The notes under the pieces are model-generated. The model was given only the letters and a program-made list of their open reading frames with translations. It had not been told where the DNA came from and ran no database searches. From Lamellibrachia columna (lineage: Eukaryota > Annelida > Polychaeta > Sabellida > Siboglinidae), in assembly GCA_963662155.1 (NCBI GenBank), contig OY759274.1:44509065-44573064 (forward strand): a DNA stretch of 64,000 bases, given 5' to 3'. This document shows positions 32,301 to 37,903 of the stretch, piece by piece. The stretch's first letter is position 1, and each line of letters begins with the position of its first letter. Both the position numbers and the translations under genes were made by a program.

Positions 32301-34243
32301 CGGATCGTTGCAGGGCATGTCCCAATAGAACATCCTGGAGAGGCTCCCATGGTCGTTGCAGGGCATGTCCCAATAGAACACCCTGGAGAGACTTCCGGGG
32401 TCGTTGCAAGGCGTTTCCCAGTAGAACACCCTGGAGAAGCTCCCGGGGTCGTTGCAGGGCATGTCCCAATAGAACACCCTGGAGAGACTTCCGGGGTCGT
32501 TGCAGGGCGTGTCCCAATAGAACACCCTGGAGAAGCTCCCGGGGTCGTTGCAGGGCGTGTCCCAATAGAACACCCTGGAGAGACTCCCGGGGTCGTTGCA
32601 GGGCGTGTCCCAATAGAACACCCTGGAGAAGCTCCCGGGGTCGTTGCAGGGCATGTCCCAATAGAACACCCTGGAGAGACTCCCAGGGTCGTTGCAGGGC
32701 ATGTCCCAATAGAACACCCTGGAGAGACTTCCGGGGTCGTTGCAGGGCGTGTCCCAATAGAACACCCTGGAGAAGCTCCCGGGGTCGTTGCAGGGCGTGT
32801 CCCAATAGAACACCCTGGAGAAGCTCCCGTGGTCGTTGCAGGGCGTGTCCCAATAGAACACCCTGGAGAAGCTCCCGGGGTCGTTGCAGGGCATGTCCCA
32901 ATAGAACACCCTGGAGAGACTCCCAGGGTCGTTGCAGGGCATGTCCCAATAGAACACCCTGGAGAGACTTTCGGGGTCGTTGCAGGGCGTGTCCCAATAG
33001 AACACCCTGGAGAAGCTCCCGGGGTCGTTGCAGGGCGTGTCCCAATAGAACACCCTGGAGAGACTCCCGGGGTCGTTGCAGGGCATGCCCCAATAGAACA
33101 CCCTGGAGAGGCTCCCCGGATCGTTGCAGGGCATGTCCCAATAGAACACCCTGGAGAGACTCCCAGGGTCGTTGCAGGGCGTGTCCCAATAGAACACCCT
33201 GGAGAGGCTCCCATGGTCGTTGCAGGGCATGTCCCAATAGAACACCCTGGAGAGGCTCCCCGGATCGTTGCAGGGCATGTCCCAATAGAACACCATGGAG
33301 AGACTCCCAGGGTCGTTGCAGGGCGTGTCCCAATAGAACACCCTGGAGAGGCTCCCATGGTCGTTGCAGGGCGTGTCCCAATAGAACACCCTGGAGAGGC
33401 TCCCATGGTCGTTGCAGGGCGTGTCCCAATAGAACACCCTGGAGAGGCTCCCCGGATCGTTGCAGGGCATGTCCCAATAGAACACCCTGGAGAGGCTCCC
33501 ATGGTCGTTGCAGGGCATGTCCCAATAGAACACCCTGGAGAGACTCCCGGGGTCGTTGCAGGGCATGTCCCAATGGAACACCCTGGAGAGGCTCCCGGGG
33601 TCATTGCCGGGCATGTCGCAATAGAACACCCTGGAGAGAATTCCGGGGTCGTTGCAGGGCGTGTCCCAATGGAACACCCTGGAGAGGCTCCCGGGTCGTT
33701 GCAGGACATGTCCCAATAAAACACCCTGGAGAGGCTCCCGGGGTCGTTGCAGGGCGTGTCCCAATAGAACACCCTGGAGACTCCCAGGTCGTTGCAGGGC
33801 ATGTCCCAATAGAACACCCTGGAGAGGCTCCCGGGGTCGTTGCAGGGCATGTCCCAATAGAACACCCTGGAGAGGCTCCCAGGGTCGTTGCAGGGCGTGT
33901 CCCAATAGAATTGGTCCTGAAAGACCAGAGTGACCCGGAGAAATCTCTGCCCCTTTTCGTGAAAAACCGGCACGGACAAATATAATAAACCCTGTTGTCT
34001 GTGGCAGCTCAAGAATTGAGCTAATTATATGTATTTAAAACTTACTTCAACAAGTTCCTTGTGTGTTACTGAGATGATCCCCAAACTGCTGTTTATGTTT
34101 CACGGTAGGCACCGTTCTTAAGACTTTGTGTTCACCTGTTTTGTTTTATTTCCTTCATTCTCTCACTTTCAGGTGGTTTTGGTTTCTATAGTGATGGCAC
34201 GCATTACAGCGACGACTTCTACTCGACTGAGTCGACTGTATGA
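8229..34243 (+). CDS. FCHSD2: FCHSD / Nervous wreck homologue (F-BAR and double SH3 protein), 5'-partial, 18 visible coding exons
   Basis: Join of 8229-8314, 9055-9069, 12775-12919, 13360-13496, 13914-13977, 14676-14804, 15272-15394, 16347-16442, 17943-18098, 21160-21258, 22288-22339, 22647-22765, 23959-24168, 24454-24537, 24900-25143, 26722-26933, 29518-29647 and 34173-34243. All introns are GT-AG, phases match at every junction, and the sum is 2172 nt (723 codons plus TGA). Order of domains: most of the F-BAR and coiled coil (about residues 1-400), acidic linker, SH3-1 (about 470-523), linker, SH3-2 (about 590-648), proline-rich tail, C-terminal ESTV. Known of the family: Nwk/FCHSD proteins bind and bend membrane through the F-BAR domain and recruit WASP/N-WASP and dynamin or intersectin through SH3 domains, acting in endocytic traffic and at synapses. 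The family is about 700-1100 residues, so roughly 60-80 N-terminal residues are missing here; I found no exon for them in 1-8228. The symbol is by family: invertebrates usually have one FCHSD/nwk gene, ancestral to vertebrate FCHSD1 and FCHSD2. Confidence 0.93.
9055..9069 (+). CDS. FCHSD2: candidate 15-nt cassette microexon of FCHSD
   Basis: GAACACAGCGGGGAG lies between a pyrimidine-rich acceptor ending CACCACAG and a strong donor GTAGGT. It enters with two carried bases and leaves two, so it would insert five residues (about NTAGR) in the acidic loop after DDDKDK. Skipping it also keeps the frame (8314 joins 12775 directly), as expected of an alternative exon. Inference only; RNA reads would decide. 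Confidence 0.5.
9815..9911. repeat. 25-bp tandem repeat, 4 copies
   Basis: Unit contains GTTTAATGGATTCAGCTTGC; copies are essentially identical. Intron of FCHSD. Confidence 0.95.
10074..10468. repeat. 23-bp minisatellite with TTAGGG in every unit, about 17 copies
   Basis: Unit is GAATTCACCCCCTCTTAGGG plus TTA; nearly every copy contains an EcoRI site and the telomere-type hexamer TTAGGG. CACC/CTCC variants are interspersed. Intron of FCHSD. Confidence 0.95.
10490..10790. repeat. dispersed short repeat R3 copy 3, with an internal 28-bp minisatellite (10504-10673, 6 copies)
   Basis: The R3 head TGATTATCTCCTTGG has been amplified into six 28-bp units with CCTTGGCCCCCCGACATGTT, after which the R3 body continues (CATCTATCTGTTGACAATTT to GATTTTGGTGCGATAGCAG). 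Confidence 0.8.
10790..11812. repeat. 43-bp minisatellite, about 23 copies, with 11-unit duplication
   Basis: Unit contains TCATCTGACCTGTCAATCTA and GTTTGTGGGTTAGAGTTATT. The marked pair of variant units (CTAAAG, then GTTTTTGGG) at 11188 recurs at 11661, exactly 473 bp or 11 units later. Confidence 0.96.
12160..12255. repeat. GCATGCAT-rich self-complementary tract
   Basis: Runs of GCATGCATGCATATATGCAT, palindromic and alternating purine-pyrimidine; could form cruciform or Z-DNA. Confidence 0.8.
12340..12680. mobile_element. foldback MITE family R2, copy 1
   Basis: Two arms in inverted orientation: left TATAAACTACATTTATTCTA then TTGACCACCCTAATCTGTTC; right ending GGTTCATTAAAACACATTTG, TGGTCAAGATGTTATAATTA, CAGACTTTGTACC. 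Arms are roughly 100 bp with a spacer of about 100 bp. No coding capacity. Confidence 0.75.
12775..12919 (+). CDS. FCHSD2: FCHSD exon (F-BAR core)
   Basis: Acceptor TTTTGCTACAG, donor AAAAAG/GTGTGT. Encodes [20 protein letters not shown] and then a segment with [11 protein letters not shown], aligning with the family block around 'VWKSFLEGTMQVAQSR' and 'FISEPARTV'. Starts with one base completing a codon and ends in phase 0. It sits about 100 bp downstream of a foldback MITE copy. Confidence 0.9.
13360..13496 (+). CDS. FCHSD2: FCHSD exon (F-BAR coiled coil)
   Basis: Acceptor TGCCACCAG, donor TCCAA/GTGAGT. Encodes [19 protein letters not shown] followed by a charged helix ending ADAES, matching the CVDQLTKIQTELQETV block of FCHSD. 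Starts in phase 0, ends with two bases. A 24-base poly-C run follows about 200 bp into the intron. Confidence 0.9.
13699..13722. repeat. poly-C run of 24
   Basis: Uninterrupted C24; the complementary G24 could form a G-quadruplex. Also a likely site of assembly or length error. Confidence 0.95.
13914..13977 (+). CDS. FCHSD2: FCHSD exon (F-BAR helix)
   Basis: Acceptor TACTTTGCAG, donor ACCAAG/GTTGGT. Short exon encoding [19 protein letters not shown], at the position of the family's 'KLSLFQSRISLQKASVKL' stretch. One carried base plus 21 codons; phase agrees with both neighbours. Confidence 0.85.
14090..14300. repeat. 19-bp degenerate minisatellite, about 11 copies
   Basis: Unit GTCATTGGTCGATGATGGT with many C/T and A/G variants. 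Intron of FCHSD. Confidence 0.9.
14320..14600. mobile_element. foldback MITE family R2, copy 2
   Basis: Left arm TATAAACTATATATAGTCTA ... GTGTTTTAATGAACCATAAT; right arm GGTGGTCAAGATGTTAAATT ... AAGACTTTGTATT. Ends about 75 bp before an FCHSD exon. Confidence 0.75.
14676..14804 (+). CDS. FCHSD2: FCHSD exon (F-BAR, conserved NDY...ANAHQ block)
   Basis: Acceptor GTTGCAACAG, donor TTAAG/GTATGG. Encodes [20 protein letters not shown] and then a [10 protein letters not shown] end; the family has ARNDYLLTLAAANAHQDRYY followed by DLVNIMK at this point. This is the strongest single exon match in the gene. Phase 0 at both ends. Confidence 0.93.
14990..15175. repeat. dispersed repeat family R4, copy 1
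   Basis: Shares GTCAAATTCCCATTTTGTAT and GGGCATTTTAATTATATGAA plus CCAACTAGCTGC with 37270-37400; shorter matches at 60690-60775 and 61080-61165. Confidence 0.5.
15272..15394 (+). CDS. FCHSD2: FCHSD exon (F-BAR C-terminal helix), donor lies at the edge of a minisatellite
   Basis: Acceptor TTTTTGCAG, donor GCTG/GTGGGT. Encodes [20 protein letters not shown] and then [12 protein letters not shown], matching ALDGNVYDHLKDYLIAFSRTELETC. Phase 0 at both ends. The last four exon bases and the donor form the start of the 25-bp repeat at 15391-15855, so many copies of this 5' splice site follow it. Confidence 0.9.
15391..15855. repeat. 25-bp minisatellite seeded at an FCHSD 5' splice site, about 18 copies
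   Basis: Unit is GCTGGTGGGTTCAGGGTCAA plus CTGTT. The first unit straddles the exon end at 15394, so each later copy repeats the exon-end/donor string GCTG/GTGGGT. One unit (near 15746) has an extra base, and the last is interrupted by an insertion near 15826. Confidence 0.95.
16347..16442 (+). CDS. FCHSD2: FCHSD exon
   Basis: Acceptor CCTTTGTAG, donor GACCAG/GTAATT. Encodes [20 protein letters not shown] then [12 protein letters not shown]; the family has VVRDYNLQLFLQENAVFHKP at the same place. 32 codons, phase 0. Confidence 0.9.
16685..16745. repeat. fragment of dispersed repeat R3
   Basis: CTCAGCTCGGGTTCCTTAAG, GATCTAGGCTCTGTGGAAG match the 3' part of the other R3 copies. Confidence 0.45.
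16785..17785. mobile_element. hAT-like non-autonomous DNA transposon, 1001 bp, 8-bp target duplication
   Basis: Starts CAGACCTGGGGCCAAGTAC and ends GTACTTCCGCCCCAGGTCTG (imperfect inverted ends). Flanked by TTAGTGGT at 16777-16784 and 17786-17793, the 8-bp duplication typical of the hAT superfamily. Subterminal GAGTAC motifs are dense at both ends. No transposase frame. About 280 bp of the interior is a 25-bp minisatellite. Confidence 0.88.
16806..17085. repeat. 25-bp minisatellite inside the hAT-like element, about 11 copies
   Basis: Unit GAGTACATTGGTGATGGACG plus AGTAC; it incorporates the GAGTAC subterminal motif, so it probably arose from the transposon's own end. Confidence 0.95.
17943..18098 (+). 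CDS. FCHSD2: FCHSD exon (linker coiled coil)
   Basis: Acceptor TTGCGATAG, donor CACAAG/GTACTT. Encodes [20 protein letters not shown] and a charged helix, like SLNKEARKWATRVAREHKNI of FCHSD. 52 codons, phase 0. An 18-bp CCATGG-bearing minisatellite begins about 30 bp after the donor. Confidence 0.9.
18125..18395. repeat. 18-bp minisatellite with CCATGG in most units, about 15 copies
   Basis: Unit GGTTGCCATGGTCCCTCT; begins about 30 bp after the donor of the exon ending 18098. Spurious open frames on both strands. Confidence 0.95.
18630..19060 (+). repeat. dispersed repeat family R1, copy 2
   Basis: TTAGCTCATTTGTGCATGTT, AAATCATCAGACAAACTATT, TTTGTCATGTGATCAGCGAG, TTTTGGATATCCACTATTTT and GATAGGCAAAATTATTTGAA in the same order and orientation as copy 1. 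Confidence 0.8.
19355..19497. repeat. 11-bp tandem repeat (TTATTGTGCAC)n
   Basis: About 12 units, with TTGTTGC interruptions at each end. Contains the palindrome GTGCAC. Confidence 0.95.
19515..20068. repeat. 42-bp minisatellite, about 13 copies
   Basis: Unit contains ATCAATGAAACAAACAGTTA and ACAACCAACACAACACAACA. A 5-bp slip (ACAAC loss) marks two units near 19675 and 19755. Ends about 25 bp before a TTAA-flanked element. Confidence 0.95.
20092..21029. mobile_element. TTAA-flanked non-autonomous DNA transposon, about 0.94 kb
   Basis: Left end TTAAGGCCACACCCGGCAGG, right end CCTGCCGTGTGTGGCCTTAA: inverted ends of about 20 bp with one mismatch, both bounded by TTAA at 20092-20095 and 21026-21029. 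TTAA targets are used by piggyBac and Kolobok superfamilies. The interior is CpG-richer than its surroundings, with an 83-codon opening of no recognisable product; no transposase. Confidence 0.8.
21160..21258 (+). CDS. FCHSD2: FCHSD exon (linker)
   Basis: Acceptor TTCTCACAG, donor TAGAG/GTGGGT. Ser/Thr/Pro-rich start followed by [13 protein letters not shown], a short helix that replaces the family's QKIDEARENIRKAE region. 33 codons, phase 0. Confidence 0.85.
21310..22235. mobile_element. foldback MITE R2 copy 4, split by a TIR element
   Basis: CACTGAACAGCAAGGTTGAT ATTCATAAA left of 21341, and AAAAATTGTGGTTGATTAGA to GTTATAATAGATAATAATAA right of 22151, match consecutive parts of R2 copies 1 and 7. 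The left part is short, so this is less certain than copy 3. Confidence 0.5.
21341..22151. mobile_element. Tc1/mariner-pogo-like MITE, 811 bp
   Basis: Terminal inverted repeat of 27 bp with one mismatch: left TACCGTAAGTTTCCGTGTAT, right ATACACGGAAACTTACAGTA. TA at both outer edges. The subterminal motif CATGTATAATACGCAC recurs at about 21370, 21425 and 22075. No transposase frame. Family assignment rests on the TA boundary only. Confidence 0.8.
22288..22339 (+). CDS. FCHSD2: FCHSD exon
   Basis: Acceptor GTTGCAG, donor TGGAG/GTAAAG. Encodes [17 protein letters not shown]; family LKAEARLDLLKQIG. 17 codons plus one base, matching the next exon. Confidence 0.88.
22647..22765 (+). CDS. FCHSD2: FCHSD exon (end of F-BAR extension, linker start)
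   Basis: Acceptor CGTTTCAG, donor GGGCAG/GTCAGC. Begins [15 protein letters not shown] (family VSVDTWLKSAMNQVM) and runs into a Ser-rich linker. A 29-bp minisatellite begins about 100 bp downstream. Confidence 0.9.
22875..23515. repeat. 29-bp minisatellite, about 22 copies
   Basis: Unit contains GTGTGGCACGGTGATGTTTG and GACGACACC. The minus strand is open in all three frames, which is a composition artefact. Confidence 0.95.
23722..23838. repeat. 13-bp (TTACACACGGGGG)n repeat, about 9 copies
   Basis: G-rich unit repeated with C/T variants, about 120 bp before an FCHSD exon. Confidence 0.93.
23959..24168 (+). CDS. FCHSD2: FCHSD exon (acidic linker and start of SH3-1)
   Basis: Acceptor CTTCGATAG (phase 0 choice), donor TTCCAG/GTAGGT. 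Encodes an acidic linker containing [14 protein letters not shown], ending in CMSLYDFQ, the ALYDF motif that opens SH3-1. 70 codons. An acceptor two bases further on would break the frame. Confidence 0.87.
24454..24537 (+). CDS. FCHSD2: FCHSD exon (SH3-1 middle)
   Basis: Acceptor GGATTGCAG, donor GTTCGG/GTACGT. Encodes [20 protein letters not shown] and then DGDGWVR, with the DELxL and GDGDGWV motifs of an SH3 RT loop, diverging turn and n-Src loop. 28 codons, phase 0. Confidence 0.92.
24664..24720. repeat. (TG)(TA) microsatellite
   Basis: ATATATGTGTGTGTGTATAT followed by TA-rich sequence. Confidence 0.9.
24900..25143 (+). CDS. FCHSD2: FCHSD exon (SH3-1 end and inter-SH3 linker)
   Basis: Acceptor TCCTGTAG, donor CGAGAG/GTTGGT. 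Starts [19 protein letters not shown], the GYIPxNY end of SH3-1, followed by an acidic Ser/Thr/Gln/Pro-rich linker of about 60 residues. Ends with one base. Confidence 0.92.
25270..25500. mobile_element. foldback MITE family R2, copy 5
   Basis: TATAAACTATATTTTTCTAA, GACCAAATGTGTTGTAATGA, then the internal region (GAATATCGACTTTGCTCTTC) in inverse orientation to copy 1; the right arm is cut off by a minisatellite. Confidence 0.65.
25500..25945. repeat. 25-bp minisatellite, about 18 copies
   Basis: Unit GACATGGTACATTGTCAATG plus CACAT. Early units vary; later ones are nearly identical. Confidence 0.95.
26010..26328. repeat. 21-bp minisatellite, 15 copies
   Basis: Unit TGTGTTTATTTTATGTTTGT plus A; TTTA/TTAA variants at two units about 126 bp apart. 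Confidence 0.95.
26370..26625 (+). mobile_element. degraded tRNA-derived SINE
   Basis: TTCAGTGGTTAGAGTGCCAG resembles a tRNA A-box region, and GCTTAGGCAATTCTGTTCAC TCCACTTTG matches the same place in the SINE at 54033. Ends about 100 bp before the SH3-2 exon. Confidence 0.55.
26722..26933 (+). CDS. FCHSD2: FCHSD exon (complete SH3-2)
   Basis: Acceptor AACTTGTAG, donor GTCAAG/GTGAGA. Carries a whole SH3: [17 protein letters not shown], then [20 protein letters not shown]. The family has ALYDYEGQTDDELSF and GFWEGEFNGRIGVFPSVLV. 70 codons after two carried bases; phase 0 end. Confidence 0.95.
26960..29335 (+). repeat. dispersed repeat family R1, copy 3, split by a 2-kb TIR element
   Basis: Left half 26960-27138 (CTCAATTCAACTCTTCCACT, GAAATCATCAGATAAACTAT, AAAAACAGTCCAGTTC) and right half 29175-29335 (AAGTTACCTGATCTAACGAT, GATGGGCTAAGTCATTTGAA) are contiguous in the copy at 36300. 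Confidence 0.8.
27141..29172. mobile_element. TA-flanked TIR DNA transposon, 2032 bp, probably non-autonomous
   Basis: Both ends read TATGTGACCCACCGTAACAA inward and are identical for 28 bp, then similar for about ten more. Flanking TA at 27139-27140 and 29173-29174; removing the element and one TA restores family R1. Interior has a CpG-rich part (27640-28060) and an 105-codon opening at 27771-28088 with an internal near-duplicate (QDSERDS / RDSERGT), but no transposase motif I can recognise. Confidence 0.85.
29518..29647 (+). CDS. FCHSD2: FCHSD exon (proline-rich tail)
   Basis: Acceptor TTTTTGCAACCCAG, donor AGCAATG/GTAGGT. Encodes [20 protein letters not shown] and a [12 protein letters not shown] segment: low complexity, proline-rich, with possible SH3-ligand PxxP motifs. 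No domain. Phase (0 in, 1 out) fits both neighbours. Confidence 0.8.
29784..30135. mobile_element. foldback (palindromic) MITE, about 350 bp
   Basis: Left arm TTTTCACAGTGTCGTGTACA ... TTGTGTAAGTTACACGGTGT ... CAAAACATTTCCTGTTCACA. The right arm is its inverse (TGTCAATAGGAAATGTTTTT ... ACACCGTGTAAGTTACACCG ... TTGTACAAGACACAGTGAAA). The right arm has gained extra copies of a 12-14 bp ACACCGTGTAACTT unit. Confidence 0.75.
30672..33719 (+). other. 1015-codon open frame across the 48-bp array (probably not a gene)
   Basis: Starts with [20 protein letters not shown], which resembles a signal peptide, followed by about 60 repeats of [16 protein letters not shown] with many amino-acid changes (A/T, G/R, H/R, M/V/I). 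It ends where a unit loses a base. The opposite strand is open over the same span (30686-34012), so openness follows from unit length and composition. No splice link to FCHSD exons is evident. Confidence 0.15.
30735..33915. repeat. 48-bp minisatellite, about 66 copies, with 27-unit higher-order repeat, in the last intron of FCHSD
   Basis: Unit includes GTTGCAGGGCATGTCCCAAT and AGAACACCCTGGAGAG. It is 16 codons long without stops, so it is open in several frames on both strands for about 3 kb. A variant block starting at 30801 recurs at 32097, 1296 bp (27 units) later. Near 33690 and 33780 units lose one or more bases. Confidence 0.96.
34173..34243 (+). CDS. FCHSD2: FCHSD last coding exon, C-terminal PDZ-binding motif
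   Basis: Acceptor CTCACTTTCAG. Encodes [20 protein letters not shown] and ends STV then TGA at 34241-34243. The final ESTV fits a class I PDZ ligand (S/T-x-hydrophobic); vertebrate FCHSD2 also ends in a class I form. Separated from the previous exon by a 4.5-kb intron largely filled by the 48-bp minisatellite. Confidence 0.85.
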
Positions 34244-34900
34244 TGACGGTGGTGGCCACTAACAGACTGTGTAGTTGTATGTCACGGTGATTTGTCACAA
34301 GTTTGCCATGACTGATATTTTTGTCATGAGAGTTTGTCACGACTCTTTGTCACGGTGGTTTGTCATGACAGTTTGTCACAACAGTTTATCATAGTGGTTG
34401 GTCATGATGGTCACTGTCTTGTCTCAACAGTTTGTCACACCAGTGTCACAACAGTTTGTCACAGTTGATTGTCACAGTGGATTGTCACAAAGGATTATCA
34501 CACAAAAATTGTCACAACAGTTTGTCATGATGGTTTGTCACAGTAGTTTTGTTTCTTCCGACTGCAGCGTGAAGGCAACAAGTTGGCAGTCTTGTCTTTC
34601 TTCGTCGTTGCAAAATGCTGCAACGAAACAGAAATAGACCGTCAGGAGAATATGACGTCGCCACTTCGGTGTACTTAGTTAAGATTTATGAAAATATATG
34701 TTTATTATGACAATTTGCGTTTATATTTATACACAGTATATATTATGTACATGTAACGACAGTGCCGTTGGAGTTTCTAAGTAAAGATAGGTACCATGGG
34801 AAAAGAACACATTGTAAAATATATTCCCAAGTTTTTCCAAATGCTTATATTAAGCTGGATGGGTTGTTTACCATAGTTTGTTAATAAATATTATCTTAGA
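34244..34900 (+). other. probable 3' UTR of FCHSD with degenerate GTTTGTCAC repeats
   Basis: 34250-34560 contains many imperfect copies of a 13-15 bp motif around TTTGTCACAACAG, on the same strand as the gene. A canonical AATAAA is at 34883-34888. Extent of the UTR is inferred; no cDNA evidence. Confidence 0.45.
34883..34888 (+). terminator. candidate polyadenylation signal AATAAA for FCHSD
   Basis: First clear AATAAA 640 bp after the stop codon on the gene's strand. Other AATAAA hexamers occur further downstream, so site use is uncertain. Confidence 0.3.
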
Positions 34901-36300
34901 TATCAGCAATTTTGTCCATCATAAACACTGGGTGGTTTTGTGGAAATCAAACAAATGTATTCTCCAGGTATTGGTAACAGAAATACCAGAAAATAGTATC
35001 ATTTTTCTGATGAATGACAAAAACTAGGCTATCCATTCTGTAATGTTGTATGTCTTAATAACAGGTCAATTAAAGATGACTTCACACTTCAGTTTTTTAT
35101 GAAAATGGACACCTTTCTGGAATGTACATATTGTCCAAGACCCAATGTTGTCTGTTAGAGACAGATTTTACAGTTTATTTGTTTTTGCATCACCTGTATA
35201 AATATTTTTAATTTGTTGGTTAATTTTCAGAAAGTTGTAAAAGCGTATGCAAGAGGAACTGATATTTGTTCAAAGAGTTACATACATTCTGGTTAAAGGG
35301 AATTTAACACAATTTTCATTGGTCAACTGATACAGAGCTAGTTGAGGGTTGTATAATTGAAATGCCCAAATACTCTGAATATTCTCAAAGTACATCTAAA
35401 TTAACAATGTTATACTTCGTGTTTTGATCTTTATTGCTGTGATACATTTAAAAATGTCAAAAAACGGAATTTGACAAACCATAAATTATTCGGTGAAAAA
35501 CGTTATATTCCACCTTCAAACGTGAAGAATTATTGGTTGGTCTTTAATTGCCGTAAAACAGTCTCTATTTAGCCTGTTTTGTTTTATCGCTGAATTGTGT
35601 ATTTTCTAAAATACTAAGAGTTGAGAGATGTCGATAGTAACATGTTTTGGATATTATTGTGAGCTAACTGAGACATTATAAATAGCCTACTAATAAATTA
35701 AGTTTTGCAACATCCTGCAAAACAGTCCTTTAGTTAACCAAATAAAATCGTTGTATGTTCCCTTAATTATTTTAGGAAAACTACTTTCCTTTAAGTATCT
35801 CGTAAAAAGAGAGGTGATGCAATTAAATGTTGCAAAATAATTGCTGGCCTGTAGAAGCAGACATTGAAAGATGGTTCTGTCTCATTTGCCGCAGGGTGTA
35901 AATAAATAGGGTGCTTTTTATTTAAAGATTGCTTTGTGTATGTTCGGTACGCAACATGGGGAAGCTTTGACTCCGCAGGACTCTGCAATGTTAGTGAACA
36001 GTCTCCAAAAGTTGCTGCCTAGAAATACTCTATGATTTGTTACTGAGGACAGTGTCCATATATATATATAATATAAAGTGAGGCATTTATTTTTCAGAGA
36101 TCTCGTTGCCATTTTAGGACTTCTTGTAAATATATCATAGCAGAATTGAATGCCGGTGTAGGTACCATGCATGTGTATAGTCTTTGTGATATATAGTAAC
36201 GTGTTTATGTACAACCTGAGCACATTTATTGTGTTCATGGCTAAAATGATCATTGTGCATCATTATGTTCAGTCTCTTAATTTTAACCAACACTGATTAC
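34900..36300. other. AT-rich intergenic DNA
   Basis: No exon recognised. Contains the R5 copy at 35490-35780 and a short (TA)n at 36058-36072. Confidence 0.5.
35490..35780 (+). repeat. dispersed repeat family R5, copy 1
   Basis: ATATTCCACCTTCAAACGTG, GTAAAACAGTCTCTATTTAG and a TAGTTAACCAAATAAA end recur in the same order at 44650-44940. Unclassified, about 280 bp. Confidence 0.6.
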
Positions 36301-36835
36301 ATTAATAATTAAAGTTCCCTCCTCAATTCAACCTTTTCACTCATCTAGTTTCAGCCTTGTTTCATGACAAATCAAACCTATTTAATAACCACTATGACAT
36401 GTTAGTTCATTTGTACAATGTTTATTTAGTCTTAGCTTTGGTGAAATCATCAGACAAACTATTAAATTATTTTTAACTGGATCTGATCAAAATTTTATGA
36501 GAAAAGGCAAAAATAGTCCAGCTGTGTATACTATGACATGCAACTATTCATACTTTCACAAGTTACCCAATCTAATGATCAAAGTCTATGACATGCAGCT
36601 ATTCATACTTTCACAAGTTACCCAATCTAATGATCAAAGTCTATGACATGCAGCTATTCATACTTTCACAAGTTACCCAATCTAATGATCAAAGTCTATG
36701 ACATGCAGCTATTCATACTTTCACAAGTTACCCAATCTAATGATCAAAGTCAATTCTTTTGATGATTTTAGGAAAAGTACGCACTCTTGTATTAAACTGT
36801 CTATACATATTATTTAAACTATTCACAGTTTTGTT
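36300..36835 (+). repeat. dispersed repeat family R1, copy 4, with an internal 55-bp tandem amplification (4 copies)
   Basis: CCTCCTCAATTCAACCTTTT, GAAATCATCAGACAAACTAT, AAAAATAGTCCAGCTGTG; then four copies of a unit with ATGACATGCAGCTATTCATA (36530-36755), then AATTCTTTTGATGATTTTAG. The amplified segment is single-copy in the other R1 members. Confidence 0.8.
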
Positions 36836-37089
36836 ATTCAGTTATCGGTGCTGTAACAGTTCCATGTAAATATGCTCCTTTTTATTGTGTTTGTTCAACC
36901 AACAGATATATTGTGAATTGATGATGTAGTGGACTAATGATGATAGACAAACACACAAAATTAATTGGAATATAAATACTATGAACAAATGTTTTACAGG
37001 ATAGTTTGACCCTAAATTATTGGAAATTATAACATTTCAGTTTGTTATAAGTAAAATACCAAACTTATTACTATTTGTGATCTTTCATC

Positions 37090-37235
37090 TGGGGGCACGG
37101 TGGCATTGTGGTTAGAACATCGGACTCTCCATTGAGAGAATCTGGGTTCAAATCGTCTTACTACCGTGTTGAGCAATTTAGTTCAGTCCATGTTGCTCCA
37201 GATGAAATAAAATATGCCAATATTATGACATCTAA
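37090..37235 (+). mobile_element. tRNA-derived SINE
   Basis: GGCACGGTGGCATTGTGGTT AGAAC resembles an A box, and CTGGGTTCAAATCGTC a B box, about 35 bp apart. No intact tRNA fold expected. Unrelated in detail to the SINE at 54033 except for the head and GAGCAATTTAGTTCAGTCC. Confidence 0.7.
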
Positions 37236-37269
37236 AAAGGTTTCTCTATGGTAATTATTGATAGAACAA

Positions 37270-37400
37270 AACATTTTGGAGTATTTATTAGTTTGTCAAA
37301 TTCCCATTTTATGCAATATTTAGAAAAATTCAGAGAATTAGAATTGGAGCATTTTAATTATACAAAACTTCCAACTAGCTCCAGGTCCGCTAAACAGTAA
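37270..37400. repeat. dispersed repeat family R4, copy 2
   Basis: GTCAAATTCCCATTTTATGC, GGAGCATTTTAATTATACAA, CCAACTAGCTCC in the same order as at 14990-15175. Confidence 0.5.
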
Positions 37401-37461
37401 AAGTTGTTCATTTTTGATAATTCTTATTGTTGGATGTATCAGTCTCTTGGTTGGTCACTGT

Positions 37462-37895
37462 TAGGGCCCGAATGATACACCTGTGCACCAGTGTATCGCG
37501 ATACACGGTATGTACGTAGTACACTACGATATGCAATAACAAAACATTATTTGCGTCACCTTTGTGAAGCAGTAAAGTTCATCGTGAACCACACCTGTCT
37601 GTGTATCGATAAAATAGCGAAATATAACATGTCGTACGTTTCCCACATGTATATCTAACTATAATCTATGTAAACTCTACACTATTATTTTTTTCAAAGC
37701 ACGCGTGCAATTTGGACCTTATGAGTGATGACGTGACGTCTGCTGTAGCGTTGCCTTGTCCACGTGATAAATAAACATGTGTTTTACTGTTGTATAATTC
37801 TAGTCAGTGTAGTCTGTATTGCGATATGCATCGTATCGTGACCTCTGTATCGCGATACGTATCGTAATGTGAAATAATATATCGTTCCGGCCGTA
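37462..37895. mobile_element. hAT-like MITE, 434 bp
   Basis: Ends TAGGGCCCGAATGATACA and, inverted, TACGGCCGGAACGATATA. Flanks GTCACTGT (37454-37461) and GTCACCAT (37896-37903) are a decayed 8-bp duplication. Interior rich in CGATAC/GTATCG motifs near both ends, typical of this MITE type. No coding frame. Confidence 0.75.
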
Positions 37896-37903
37896 GTCAC
37901 CAT

